From NCBI GenBank assembly GCA_022113835.1, contig JAILWY010000025.1, positions 310,001 to 374,000 of the forward strand: a stretch of 64,000 bases of DNA. The letters run 5' to 3'. Every line of letters starts with the position of its first letter. Within the stretch, counting starts at the first letter, position 1. The stretch is from Atopsyche davidsoni (lineage: Eukaryota; Arthropoda; Insecta; Trichoptera; Hydrobiosidae). A model generated the notes under the pieces. The model ran no database searches, was not told the origin of the DNA, and saw only the letters and a list, made by a program, of their open reading frames with translations. Of this stretch, positions 1 to 12,080 are shown piece by piece. The position numbers were made by a program, and so were the translations under genes.

Positions 1-458
1 AGATTCGTCTGGTACATTTTCCAAGAATCCTAAACATTTAAAAGTCTTTTTTTCAATTGGAATTAAAAGATTAAATATAAACCATGTGCGTCTTTTGGTT
101 TTGAAAAGTCGTCATTTTAACCAATTTTTCAACATATTTAAGATTTTATTTTACCCTAAAAATGGACGTTAATTAAATAATAAAAATTAGATAAATATAA
201 TTTATAGTTTTTTCAATACTGTGTAAAAAAATCAACTTTCGATATAGCAAAATAAATTGACAATTAAATTAATTAAATGACACGATTTCGCCAGGTAATG
301 GACTGCCCTCTGGTGTGCCAACCAGACACCAGAGACAGCCCAATCGTGTCATTTTTTAAAATAATATGGCGCACATGGTTTATATTTAATCTTTTAATTT
401 CAATTTAAAAAAAAACTTTTAAATGTTTAGGACTCTTGTAAAATGGGCCAGATGAATC
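1..458. mobile_element. Palindromic non-autonomous element (MITE-like)
   Basis: Positions 1-90 and 369-458 are inverted copies of each other over about 90 bp with roughly 8 mismatches. The centre holds a second, shorter inverted repeat built from GACACGATTTCG and its partner near 345-352, plus CTCTGGTGT against ACACCAGAG. There is no open reading frame of note. The nested palindrome without coding capacity is typical of MITEs or foldback elements. The left end may continue beyond the window, so the target duplication cannot be judged. Confidence 0.75.
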
Positions 459-508
459 TCCAAATTCCTACAATTCAATCGGAAAAAAAATAATTATCTT
501 AATCATTT

Positions 509-605
509 CGATATAGAAAAATAAAGTGACAATTAAATGACACGATTTCGCCAGGTAATGCACTGACTGTGGTGTCCGGTTGGACACCAGAGGCAATTAA
601 ATGGC
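509..605 (+). repeat. Partial second copy of the core of the palindromic element
   Basis: This stretch repeats the segment near 240-335 in the same orientation, including GATATAG, TGACAATTAAATGACACG and CGCCAGGTAATG, and then the GGTGT...ACACCAGAG hairpin. The flanking long arms are missing. It is probably a truncated copy or an internal duplication of the element at 1-458. Confidence 0.6.
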
Positions 606-779
606 TGGGAGCAACTGCCTTAATGATGTGGTTCATAATTTCTAATGCAATTTCGATAAAAAAAATAGAGATGGCACTTGTGTCAAACTGACAAACTGGA
701 AATGTATTTTTTTGTAAAAGTTCTAAATTTGAAATTCTCGCTGTGAAGAATAGAATCATATAATTCGTACATATTGAAA

Positions 780-985
780 TTCGCTAAAGCATATTTTATA
801 GTTTATGAATGAAAATATTATCCTATCGTCTTGAAATTCGGCACATAGCTGCGGAAAAATTTACTTAACTTATGTGCAAAAAATCAGCGTTGTATCTTTT
901 AAGATATTCTATAGAAAACCAAAAATCGAAACATACACACATACACACATACACACAATGGCTATTATATATATTAGATAGTTCG
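780..985 (+). repeat. Possible retrotransposon 3' end with ACACAT microsatellite
   Basis: A segment containing CTTGAAATTCGGCACATAG runs into an (ACACAT)n stretch at about 934-957 and then an ATTATATATATTAGAT-type tail. Short-period tails of this form are common at 3' ends of RTE-like non-LTR elements in invertebrates. No coding remnant is visible, so the family assignment is inference. Confidence 0.3.
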
Positions 986-2717
986 AACCCACACCTTTCT
1001 GATATTACCTACCGCGGCTTTGAAAATTAAAAACATTTCTTTACGTTACAAATTCAAATTTTTGATCTAAATAAATATCATCACATCGGTCAACAGTCTT
1101 TTCAATTTAACAATATATTTAAAACAGAAATCAGTCCTTAACTTCCTTATGTTACTTATAACTATTACTTATATTTATCATAAGAATTCCACTATTTCTA
1201 AATAGAATACTGCGTTTTAAGTGGAAGTTATCAATATTTTGGTTTCGGTTCTAGATCTATCTTAAACTGTCTTTCAAAAACCTCTTAAAAAGCCCGCAGT
1301 ACCGGAACAAACACGTCAGAAACTTCTACTGAAAACGCAGCATTACTCCTAAGAAAAGATAATCTAAAAATAACCACTGCCTAAACTTACGAAGCATAAT
1401 TTTTTATAAATGAATTTCATATCTTAAAAGTAACGTTTATTTATTTATATTTATACAACACAGTAATAAAAAAATACCCCTGAAATTACAACACTAGTTA
1501 GTAGTCACAGGAGCGGTGCTGGGGCTGGGGTGTGGGGAGCACTCTCTTCCAAGTAGACCTCTTTACGGCGCATCTGCGATGATTGGAGTGGCCGAGGTAT
1601 TGGGGTGCAATTATGCGTAAAAAGGCTTCCATGTTTCTTCCTATGGAGCCTTCTGGCGGTTAGCGGGGACGGAAGAGACAACAAACATGCGAGTAGTTAT
1701 TCACTGAAACTTTCAAGAGAAAAACATATTATGTTTGTTTCTTAATTCAGTAATGTATCTTTCAATATCAAAAATCTGTCAAATGTATTTTATTACATTG
1801 AAAATAAAAAAAACACGCCTCAAACAAAGTTGAAGTAACACACGCAAATCGACAAACAAAAGCCCAAACGTCTTGGCTGCCATGCTTATACATATACTTT
1901 GAAAAAATCTCTTTTTTTCTACTGGTTTCTCAGATTAAAAAAATAATATAACATTTTGAAATAAAACTGTACATAATTTATAAATGATGAAGTTATATTT
2001 TTTTTGGTAGCATCAAACAACTTTAGAACTTTAGGTAGAAATAACACGTTAAATAAATCTTAGAGTATAAATTGATGCGGCCTGTAATTTTCCTATCAAG
2101 TGACACGAAAAACGGCCACCAAGACACACCAAAAGAAAGAATTGAATATTTTCAATGAATTTTTGAATATTTTGTGAACTTTGTAAACTTTTGAAAAAAT
2201 TTTAAATCTCATCTTTGCATGAATAATTGATTAAAAAATATTCAATTTCATACCAGTATCATACCGAAAGCTTTCAGGTAACTTTGAAAATACTCAATTT
2301 GTTTTGCAACTCCCACAACAGAATCAATTTCACGACATCATCAGTTCTTTACGCTTCTTTTCAATGGAGAAGCCATCCAGACGAAATATCTTTTTCAGAA
2401 ACTTCCCTTTGATACCCGTTTTCTAATATGGTATCCCGCTCTGACCCATTTCAAGACATACACTCTCAATCCCTGAGTCGCGATGCTGCTCTGCCTAGAA
2501 ATACTTTCATGGCAAAAAACGTCGTAATTGTAATTTAAGTCGAGTGTAGTTTAAATTTACTTAAGCTTTTAAATATGTTGAAAAATGTTTGATCGATCTT
2601 TTGAAACTACTTTCAAGAACCAAAGAGTAAAAAAATGAAGCAAAAAACTCGTAACATTTCCGAATTTTGAAATAGAACCTTTTATTTAAAACTTCGTATT
2701 GTTAAATAAAGTACTTC

Positions 2718-2721
<4 letters not shown>
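986..2721. other. Intergenic DNA, no gene recognised
   Basis: AT-rich DNA with only short chance reading frames, the longest about 61 codons at 2227-2412. A GC-richer patch at about 1505-1680 has no recognisable coding or RNA signature. Confidence 0.5.

Positions 2722-2782
<61 letters not shown>
2722..2782. repeat. (TA)n microsatellite
   Basis: About 30 uninterrupted TA units. Confidence 0.97.
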
Positions 2783-2783
<1 letters not shown>

Positions 2784-3486
2784 CATAACTTAATTATCTT
2801 TTTTTGGGGAGATCAGAGGATAAAAGAGTTCCCAGAATAGTGAAAAGAACGCCCACGAGCAAGTTAAAATATATACAGGGTTAGAAAGCTTGCTGCGCAT
2901 AAACCCCTTTGCAAGGTTTTATTTACCTGCGCAAGGATGCAGTCAATAGGCTCCTGGGCCACCTGTCACCAAGCTTATTAAAGCCTGTGAGCCACGTGCC
3001 TAGCTTCTTCCAAGCTCCAAGATTACTTTTCAAAACCGCCTCGTAATCCAGTTACTTGGCGACCTTGAGATCCAAAACTCAATAACGTATAATATATACT
3101 AATTAAAACCTTAACCGACGATGACTCATATATTTTTCAATAAATTCACATTTGTCATCCATACAAGCTTATTTAAATCGTAACATTCTCACGTGAAAAT
3201 AATTTTAAATGTAAAAACCCGAAAAAAAATTTCTTTACCCATGTCATAAAAAAACCATTATTTTTCTCGTCATTTCTTGTGTGAATCGATTATTTCAAAA
3301 CAATCATTCATTAAATTGAAAACTATGCCGAAGACGATTACATGTATTCATAAAAAAAAAGGTAATTTTACCAAAATCGATGGGCAGTATGTTTTATTTA
3401 GTAAAGTAAAAACACGTATTTTGTTAATTCAACATGTAAATGATTAAGTCCACTGCCTCGTGTTGCAGTGATAAGTGCACTCCATG

Positions 3487-3493
3487 GCTTTAA

Positions 3494-3537
<44 letters not shown>

Positions 3538-3752
3538 CCCCCGCAGCTTGGCCCACGGTTGTATTGCTCGAGACTGCGGGGGCGTCACTTTATTTTTCTC
3601 CTGCACAGCCTTCAAATTAAAAAAAAAAAACAGAAAAAACAAAATAGCTGAAAGTTAAGCATCCTTCCCTGCGGGGAGGATCCCCGCAGGCATTTCATCA
3701 TTTCATATGCTGCATTCCTGTAAAGAGGGAAGAGGCAGCACCTGCTTTAACC
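3487..3752 (-). mobile_element. Poly(A)-tailed retroposed element with target-site duplication
   Basis: A 42-base T run at 3496-3537 is the poly(A) tail of a minus-strand insert of about 250 bp. The 9-mer GCTTTAACC occurs immediately outside both ends (3487-3495 and 3744-3752), as expected for a target-site duplication made by LINE machinery. The body contains a GC-rich hairpin, CCTGCGGGG...CCCCGCAGG, near 3668-3691 and a second GC-rich block beside the tail. No coding remnant is visible, so this is either a 5'-truncated LINE 3' UTR or a SINE. The long pure tail suggests a fairly recent insertion. Confidence 0.75.
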
Positions 3753-6700
3753 TGGGCGAAACAACAGTAACTTCTATTATGAAAAAAAATTACTGTCTAG
3801 TTTTGAAGAAGTAGGAACCCCTATGAAAATAATTTACTTGCAGATTTCTAAGACTATTTTGTAGACTACAAGAAATATGATGGAAACGTACTGAGCTGTA
3901 GATGTGCCTGATTTTATTTGCCTTTCCTTACAGCCACTGTATTCCTTCCTTCCACACTTCCTTACATCACTGACTATCTAACGCTAAAAAAATCTGTTTA
4001 TATGGTGCAGGTATTCTAAACAGCACCATGAAAAGCCAAATAGCTAGAATATCGCGATATAAGACTTTAAGAAAATCATTCAATGGAATATATTTGCTAA
4101 CGTATTCAAAAATTAATGCTTGTTTTTAGAAGTAAACAATTTATTTACGGTCATATGTTTTGTGACTCGAAAAGAATTCTGTGATAAAAACAAACAAACT
4201 TTGTACATAAACTAAAAACGTAATGACTTTCTGCCCGAGAGCGCTTATAAAAAATCAATCTAGTTATTGTTCTTTCCATATTTATGGATGATAGCGGTCT
4301 GTCGTGGATTTTGGATGAAAGTTTTATTACTTGTATTCTCTTATTAAAGGGCTTTAGCAATCGCCTACATTCTGAAGTGAAATGAAGCTTTAGCCTCTGA
4401 GGTGCTTATAATAATGTTTATGAAAATATATTGAAGAGTTTTCGGAGGGCTGCTTCCGGGTAACATTTATCATTTTTGTCAATTCACGGCCCGCTCAGCC
4501 ATGGAATTGACAAATATAATAATCTTGGCAGCATGATCGAGCACACCCCGCGGGAAACAACTCGGGCACTTGCAAATGACATTTTTTTGTATTACACATT
4601 TACATTGTTTTAAGTATTTTTTAATTAAATATTGATAATCACATATATACATGCTAAAAAAATAGGTTTTTGTGGTTCAAATACCATTTTATGCAGATTT
4701 TTTCAAGCACTAGCCCGATAGTTATAAATATGTTAAAAAACATATATTTACTCTACTAGAAAGTATCGAGTCTTAATTACTGACAAAAGAGTTCTTAAAG
4801 GGTATTTTATGAGAATATTTACAACATTATAATAACTATTACACCAATTAAAGAAAAAACCTACAAACAAGTGATACGATCGTTCAATACACTGTTTATA
4901 TGATTGACTAGGAGATCACGATCATTTTGTTAGTGAGCACATTTGTTCATCGAGGGTTTCAGACATATTAAAGACGCCCATTATTAAACTTTAACTAATT
5001 AACTAATTATTAAAAAAACCCACAGAGGCAGAAGTGCTCACAATCAAAAATGAACTTAACTTTCTATTCATACCTGTTGCTCAAATATTGTACAAATTAA
5101 ACTAGTCTGCCATGGAAAATATTCATGAATTAATCGTACCTATATCCGGTTCCTAAAAAATCTGTTTTCGTATAGAAATAGAATGCTGTGCATCATTGTT
5201 TTCATTTCCGTCAATTGAAGATGATAGAAAGGTTCAGAATGGTTTTTTTTGCGTAAGGCAAATGCAGGTTTTGTGGTTTTGCAGCCTATAGGGAAATCTA
5301 CGAGTTGAATTCTAAAAGAAATATCAATATTTTACGCACGAGAGGTAATGAAAGGGATTAAAGTACATCTGGAGCTACAGGGTAGGAAGTTTTTGCAATG
5401 AGAGGCTGCGTCCACCGAGAAATAATCTTATGTTTTGGAAATCAATTCACACTTTTCAATTCACTTTCGAATTCTTTTTTTTTTTAGACTCATCAAATTT
5501 CAATTTTCTATTTGAATGCCAATACATTAAGCTTAAGCTTAAGATTAAGCTTTGGTTATTGCAAATTGCAAAAAAATATCTAAACAAAATTTAGTGTTTA
5601 ATTCACACATAAAACAATGAGATAAATATGAACATTGAAATGAATTTTCAAACCATCAATTAATTCAATACTAGTACATCAATATTGAACATAAAATTTT
5701 ATTTTATTTTATTAAAAAAATAACCGCTTTTTTTTAAAAATCCAGCTGTTTGATTTTATCTTTCAAACGTCCATCGCTCACGTGCAAAGAGAGAGACCTT
5801 CATCTGGTAGCGGACTAATAACGTCTGATTAAAGATAAGGAAAACTATGTTACCATGCAAACCAAAACGTCGGAGCCTACTGACATGAACACAGCAGCAC
5901 AGCGTGTTTACGTTTTCGAATTCAATAATTTAATTATAGATTGAAAGCCCGGACGTAGACCTTCGATTCTGTACCGTTTCCGAGAGGAAGTTCTCTGTAG
6001 AAGGCTTTGACGGGCTGAGGGTATTTGCGAAGTATATATTTTCAATTCATCAGTTATATTTTTATTCAGGTTATATAATTTAATATTGGTGATATCTCAG
6101 TTTGAAACGTAGGGGAAAATAAATTCGTATTAATTTTTGTTCGATGACGTGAAACCAAATGTTCGATGAGTCGAGAATGACATCATCGGGCTGATAACAT
6201 TGAAGATCGATGCACGTTTATTGCTTTTATGCAATTATATACTACTTCTTAAAACTTCTACTAGAAAAATCCTAGAAACTTACCTCGAGACACGACTCTC
6301 CTGGTTATCGCGGCCTAGTGTCATTAGATCGGCTACCGGAACTCATAGGCCAAGAAAGTGCAAAATTGAACTTTATCTGTAACTTATACGTGAAATGTTG
6401 AGAAAAATTTATGGGATTCGAATTCACATCCGACGGCTATCGTCGGCCCTGTAACTGAGCGAGGATGCAACTCGTTGTATGCGAACGTAAAACCGCTTTA
6501 GCTTGGCCGTGTAATTATTTATACCAATGTTTATATCCACAATTAATTTGCTTGGGTAAAAAAAAAAATGAATAAAAAGAAAAATTGCTAAAAATATCAA
6601 GCAGCTTCTGTTGATGTTTAGGTTGCCACGAGATGCGAACTTCCCACGGCCGGCATGACCTCAGGTGATTTTTTTCCAGATTTAATTATTGTCAAACCTG

Positions 6701-8972
6701 GCGAGAATAAAACGACCAACTGTCCCTCGTATGAAACTAATTCCTTAGAAATATCCGGGATTTCCGTCTTGGGAGCTTTAATTTCCGGCTAGAGAGCAGG
6801 AAGGAATGTCTCACGCCTCTCTTCTCTCTCCGTTGGCGGAGAAAAAAGGTCACGGACAAAGATTGTCCAAATTTTTGAATAACCTTAAGAATTTATTGGG
6901 GTCCTAGAAAACGTTCCCTGTGAACTTATTTCTTAGGTTCAGCTGATTTGGCAGTATTTTTTTTACAAAAAATTAATATTTTTTAGATCCTCGTCAACTT
7001 ATATATAATAATATATAACACATACATGACTCTTTACTTATTTATTTTCATAAATTTTTTCCAAATGTTATATTATTTTTCAATTACTAAGGTTTTTTAG
7101 CTGAGCAATATTTCTTATTGTTGTAGGCTAGTATGTAATATATATGCCATTTTAAGATAAATATTAAATGACTTGCAAGCGTTATTGTCTTTTTTTTAGG
7201 TTCAAACGCAGAATTTTTGTCTTGTAGTATCTGTATAACTAAATACAAGTCATCGCATCTATCTACTTTTATACTAATGGCTTTAAACAATCATATAGTA
7301 GTTGTTTAAAAACTCTTTGTACGGATAATTTACGTTAGGATACCTCTAACTTGCGGATTAATAGATTAATAATTTTAAAAAAACAAAGAAATATTCTTAC
7401 TGAACTCTCTACAGCAATTAATATCGATCTTTTGAACGAGACTTTTAAATAAACCTTATATACAGACTTTCAGTAACTTTATTAAAACCAAATGAAAAAT
7501 ATTGAAAGCTATAAATCTATTGGGTAATCCCTGCCTGGGAATACCTGCGGGGTTGTCTCCACAAATGGAGATCGTCAAATCGATAAATCACAAAATATTT
7601 GAACGAATCCAATATTTATCTACATAAATTATATCTGGAACATAATTAAAATTGCCAGTTTGAACTAAGACCGTAAATTGATTCTTTCTTTCATATAGAT
7701 TAAGTTTACAAATCATTTGTTGTGACCTATTTAAATAAATTAAATTTAAAAATGAAAGATCCATTTTGAGAAACATCATTACTTTTCAATGCAATTATTT
7801 TATTAAATATTAAATGATGAATTGATATCAAATGAGATCAATTTTATGGGATCTATGAATACATATATCTAGCAAAAAAATTACGTCTTAAAGCATCCTT
7901 TGTTAAAGCATCATTTGAAATAGGGAACTGATATAATGTTACAGTATGCTTTAAGTTAGCTAATTAGAAGTATATACTAACAGAATTGAATGTTACAGAC
8001 TAACAAGCTATATCTACTACAGACTGGTCTCTTTTGCAATAATCTACATTTAAGCAACAAATATGAATGGCCGAACAGATACGATATTATGGCCAATATT
8101 GCTTATTAGCTTTTGAAATGCAAATGCCTTTCAAAGTTTCGTTTTTGATATTTGCTGTTCTTTTCGGGGCAGAAATAATCTATTTACAAAGAGTTGTGAT
8201 TATTTGTTTGTCCAGGCAATGACATTACTAAAACAATCTACCTAACAAGTCATTTATGTAAAAATCATTAATAAATATATATATTTGCTTAATTATATTT
8301 TTTCATGTTCATTGATTTCTTTACTTCATTTTCAATGATTTATTAAGGAAATTAACACATATGGCTGGTTTTTGAACCCTATATACCCCAATATAGGTTT
8401 GTTGGCGGGTGGTTTGCATAAATAGTTAAGGTACAGAATATAATCCTAAAATTATTCATGTTTTAAAGTTTCTGCATAAAAGATCGCGAAATTTTCAATA
8501 CTGGGTTTCGTAAAATCTTTACGTTTTGAATATTGTTTTAAATTAATTTATAAGTCTTGATTTATAAAACACGTTCATAATAAAGTTTAAATTAATTTAA
8601 AATTCAGCACAGCTATTGTTATTTTTAATGAAATTTTATATAAATGTTTAAAGATATTATATAATATGTGTTTATATATTATATATATATATATTTAAAA
8701 AAAAAAAAAAAACCAAACAGATTATCTGAAAGATAACATCAATGTGCCGACTCAAGATCAGAACCTTTGACCCGACATAAAATTTCTTACTACATTACGC
8801 GCCAGATAATCATCGCCACTCAATTGAAATGAAATGTTACCATACCCTGCCATTTTAAACAGGCTGTTATTTAAAAAAAATCAAATATAGCAATATCAAT
8901 AATTGAGTTATATATATGCATATATATGAATCTGTGATGTTAAAAATGTTTGAGTCATAAAAACTAAGTATT
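3753..8972. other. Intergenic DNA, no gene recognised
   Basis: About 5.2 kb of AT-rich DNA. All reading frames are short and lack family resemblance. GC-richer islets occur near 2880-3070, 5930-6030 and 6600-6850. Poly(A)/poly(T) tracts and short TA runs (about 8670-8713) occur near the right end. Confidence 0.5.
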
Positions 8973-9229
8973 CAATATTTTTGACAGAGATTACTTGGTG
9001 GAATTCCAATTCAATGTTTTAAATATAATAAAATACTTGAGTGATTTTTGTTTTATAATGCCACAAGTTAAATAGAGTTTTACAGAGATAAGTTAGATAA
9101 TGCCAACGTGAAAGGTTGGTGAAACCGGTCACCAATAAAAATTAACCTGTGGAAAAACCACTCAACTATCTTATTCTATTTAAAATATTAAAGTGGAATT
9201 CCACCAATTACTCTCTGTCAAAAATATTG
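8973..9229. mobile_element. Short inverted-repeat element, copy 1 (near full length)
   Basis: This 257-bp element starts with CAATATTTTTGACAGAG and ends with the inverse, CTCTGTCAAAAATATTG. The inverted ends extend inward about 75 bp on each side, including TGGTGGAATTCCA and its partner. The centre (about 9093-9132) has GATAATGCC, a GCCAAC/GTTGGT stem and then GAAACCGGTCAC. It is non-coding and MITE-like. This is the best-preserved copy in the window and serves as the reference for the others. A fragment of a further copy, from GACATGTGGAAA to TATTTAAAATC, follows at about 9266-9310. Confidence 0.85.
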
Positions 9230-9310
9230 ATTATTTAAATTAAATTGATGGAAAAATTTATTATCGACATGTGGAAAAATCACTCAAGTATTTTATTATA
9301 TTTAAAATCA

Positions 9311-10671
9311 TAAAAACCATTGGAAAAAAGCACTTTACGATCGTAAACGAATCATTCCATGGTGTTAGCATCAACCGTTAGGTTTGCGAGTCAATAGTTT
9401 ATTTTTTGGTTTCATTCAGGTGGTTCTGTGTTTTGATGTGCAATCACCTATTTTTTACATGTCATGTCAACATTTTGGGTTTACATGGAATTAAGTCAAA
9501 CTAAGATCTCTGCAGAGCTCACGTAATATTGATTCTCGAGCTGTTTTCAATTGCAGGCCACATCTTTGCATATTATATTCCGATCACCTGACATCTCTGG
9601 TTTGGTGAGGAAACCGTGCATCTATGTATCCAGAATGCTGGGCTTCTTAGGATGTGCTTTGCAAAATACGTATCTTTAAACGTTCATTTTACATAGGATA
9701 TTGAGAAATTCAGTGGATACGTCCGGTAGAGACAAACTTGTCTTTCAAAGGATTAAGCCAAGATTCCATTATTGAGCAAAAAAACCGTTTTGATAGGATG
9801 ATTTGAAGTACTTTTGTGATCTGGTATTGGATTGAATGGAACACAAGTCGATTTATTTTGTTATCCTGATTACGTTACTGGGTGAGTAAAACTGCCTGTC
9901 ATGCCGTGGTTTTATAAAACTTACTTTAGTATCAGTTATTTCAGCACTAATCAGTTTTTAATCAATTAATTTGGTATGGTAATGTATGTGATGGAATAAT
10001 ATTCGCAACGGTTTTTCGAAGATAAAAACAATAAAATCATTACCATTAAGTTTAAATTTCTTGGAAAAATGTATTTTCGCATGCTCATTGGACAGTCAAG
10101 GCGGCCATTTGGCTAATGGCGGGGCATTGAGATATATTGCATATGTATTTATCTAATTTCTCTTACCTTAACTATTCAATACTTATGCATAGCTTTAAAA
10201 TTCAGTTATTTTGTGTCTCTTGACCAAGTATTGTAATGTAATTTTGGATTTTTCAACGATTGTGTCAATTTAAGAAATAAAACAATGCTGAAAAATACCT
10301 CAGTGCTCGACATTAAAATACACCTAAAAGAGTTATAATATCAAAAATATATTTTTATTTTAGGTAATAGGGAGGATTTTATTATTTTATTACTTTAATA
10401 ACTAAAACAATAAGAAAAAAAATGGTCGTTAAAAAGTATAAAGATAATATGAAATGAAATATTGATAAAATACAATTAATAACTCAACTGCTTAGTATAA
10501 ATAATTGTATTTTTTGTTTTTATTTATTATTAATACTACTCTTATCACACGACAACATCCTTTTTGGGTTATTATAAGAAAAATAATTATCAGATAAAGT
10601 ACGTAAATAAATAAAACAATTGTCTATAGCAAGAATGTCATAATAACGGGATTGGTCCAATTCTAGATAAG
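9311..10671. other. Downstream flank of the sugar transporter gene
   Basis: AT-rich sequence past the 3' end of the minus-strand transporter. No coding frame or RNA signature is seen. Confidence 0.45.
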
Positions 10672-10677
10672 TTTATT
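10672..10677 (-). terminator. Candidate polyadenylation signal of the transporter gene
   Basis: On the minus strand this reads AATAAA, 36 nt after the stop codon at 10714. It is the first such hexamer downstream. In this AT-rich sequence other AATAAA hexamers follow (for example near 10611), so the used site is uncertain. Confidence 0.4.
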
Positions 10678-10713
10678 TCTTCATTTAATTCATCAAAGAT
10701 TATTCTTATCTTA

Positions 10714-12080
10714 TCACGTAATGTGCTTAACCATTACAATATTGTCTGTTTTTCGCTTGCTTTTTCTTCGGTTGAGAATGTCTTGGATTTCCTCCAGAGT
10801 CTTGCCCTTCGTCTCGGGTAAAATGAAGAAGGTGATCGCCCAGCACGCCAGCGCTATGACGCTGAAGAGCCAGAAGGCGTACTGCGGCCCGACGTCGTCT
10901 TTCATCACCTGGAACACCTTGGCGCTCACGGAGTTGAACACGGAGTTGATGATCGACTTGTAACCGCCGTACCAAGAGCGGATGCTCGCCGTACTCATTT
11001 CACTCGCAATAATAACGGGAACCAAAAACACCCCACTGTTGTTGAACACCTGCAGAGCGAACAGCCCCCCGAGAGCCATCCACGACCCGCTCTTGTCGAT
11101 CAACTCGCAGTCCCTCAGCATGAAGTACAGGCCGGTGACCGAGGTGCTCAAAATGCACCCGAAGCAAGAACACAGGAACATTATTCTGCGCCCGAACCGC
11201 TCGATGACAAACATTGAAACCAAACTTACAAATAATCCTACAATTTCAACAACCAAGACCGTCAGGAACGGGTCCAGAGGAGTTTCAGTTTCTTTGATTA
11301 TAATGTGAAAGTAACTCTTTACAGTGGCGTTTCCACTGAACTGCTGAGCTATCATCAACACTGTCAATATTAGCACCGCCATCTTGTTGCTTAACATATT
11401 CAGCTCCTTAACGGTCTCCTTGTACGGTCTTTTGGGGCTGTCTTCGACAAAGCGCACAATCTGCGCCAGCTCCTCGCTGACATTCTGGGGGTCATCTTGA
11501 CCCCTTAGCCACATCAGCGTCTTTTCAGCTTCTCTCTTATTACCCATCCTCATCAGATGGTATGGCGACTCCGGCATGCACAGAAAAGTTCCAAGCGATA
11601 AAATTGGAAATATAATAGAAACTATATTCATTGTTTTAAAGTCGACATTAGGTCCGAGAGCATACTCAAACAGAGTTCCTAAGCTCATCATCATCATTGC
11701 ACCGATTCCGAAAAGGCTTCGTATGTGCTTTTCAGCTATTTCTCCAATGTAAATAGGAACAAGCCCGAATGTAAAGCCCACTCCGAACCCGACCACGATC
11801 CTCCCAATGTATATGTGGTACACCTCAGTAGAGAATATCATGATAATCCATGATATGGTGAAGAAGATTGAGCCCATGAAGGCCATCCACCTTCTCCCGA
11901 AGAGATCCACGACGTAGGCGAAGATTATGGGACTCAAAGCTCCCCCGACCACCATGATAGAGGCGATGGTAGAGCCTTGGCCGGGGGTGGTGGGGATGGG
12001 GGAGTCAGGGCCCTGAAGCTGCACCAGCGAGGGTGATATCCACCCTAGCGTCGTTCCGGTCGTTATTTGGCAGAAGAAAC
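10714..12080 (-). CDS. Tret1-like: Facilitated trehalose/sugar transporter, main coding exon
   Basis: Seen: 1367 nt open to the stop, supplying residues 24 (last two bases) to 478 of the spliced model. The acceptor is a TTTTCATTTACTTCCAG tract just upstream (12081-12097). MFS sugar-porter signatures in order are GWISPS after TM1 (about residue 36), DLFGRR in loop 2-3 (about 82-87), GRIVVGFGVG and VPIYIGEIAEKHIR (TM4-5), PESPYHLMR (about 193), QQFSGNATV in TM7 (about 270), ERFGRR in loop 8-9 (about 317), and PETKGKTLEEIQ after TM12 (about 446). Known: these motifs define SLC2-type transporters of the insect Tret1 group, 12-TM plasma-membrane proteins that move trehalose or hexoses down their gradient. 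Inferred: sugar uptake or release; substrate preference cannot be read from sequence, and insects carry many paralogues. The frame is intact and far GC-richer than its surroundings, so it is probably functional. The methionine-initiated extension upstream of 12080 in the same frame is intron read-through and should not be used as the start. Confidence 0.95.

Noticed and set aside
10721..11308. Plus-strand frames and a second minus frame over the transporter
   Set aside because: Shadows of the transporter coding exon.
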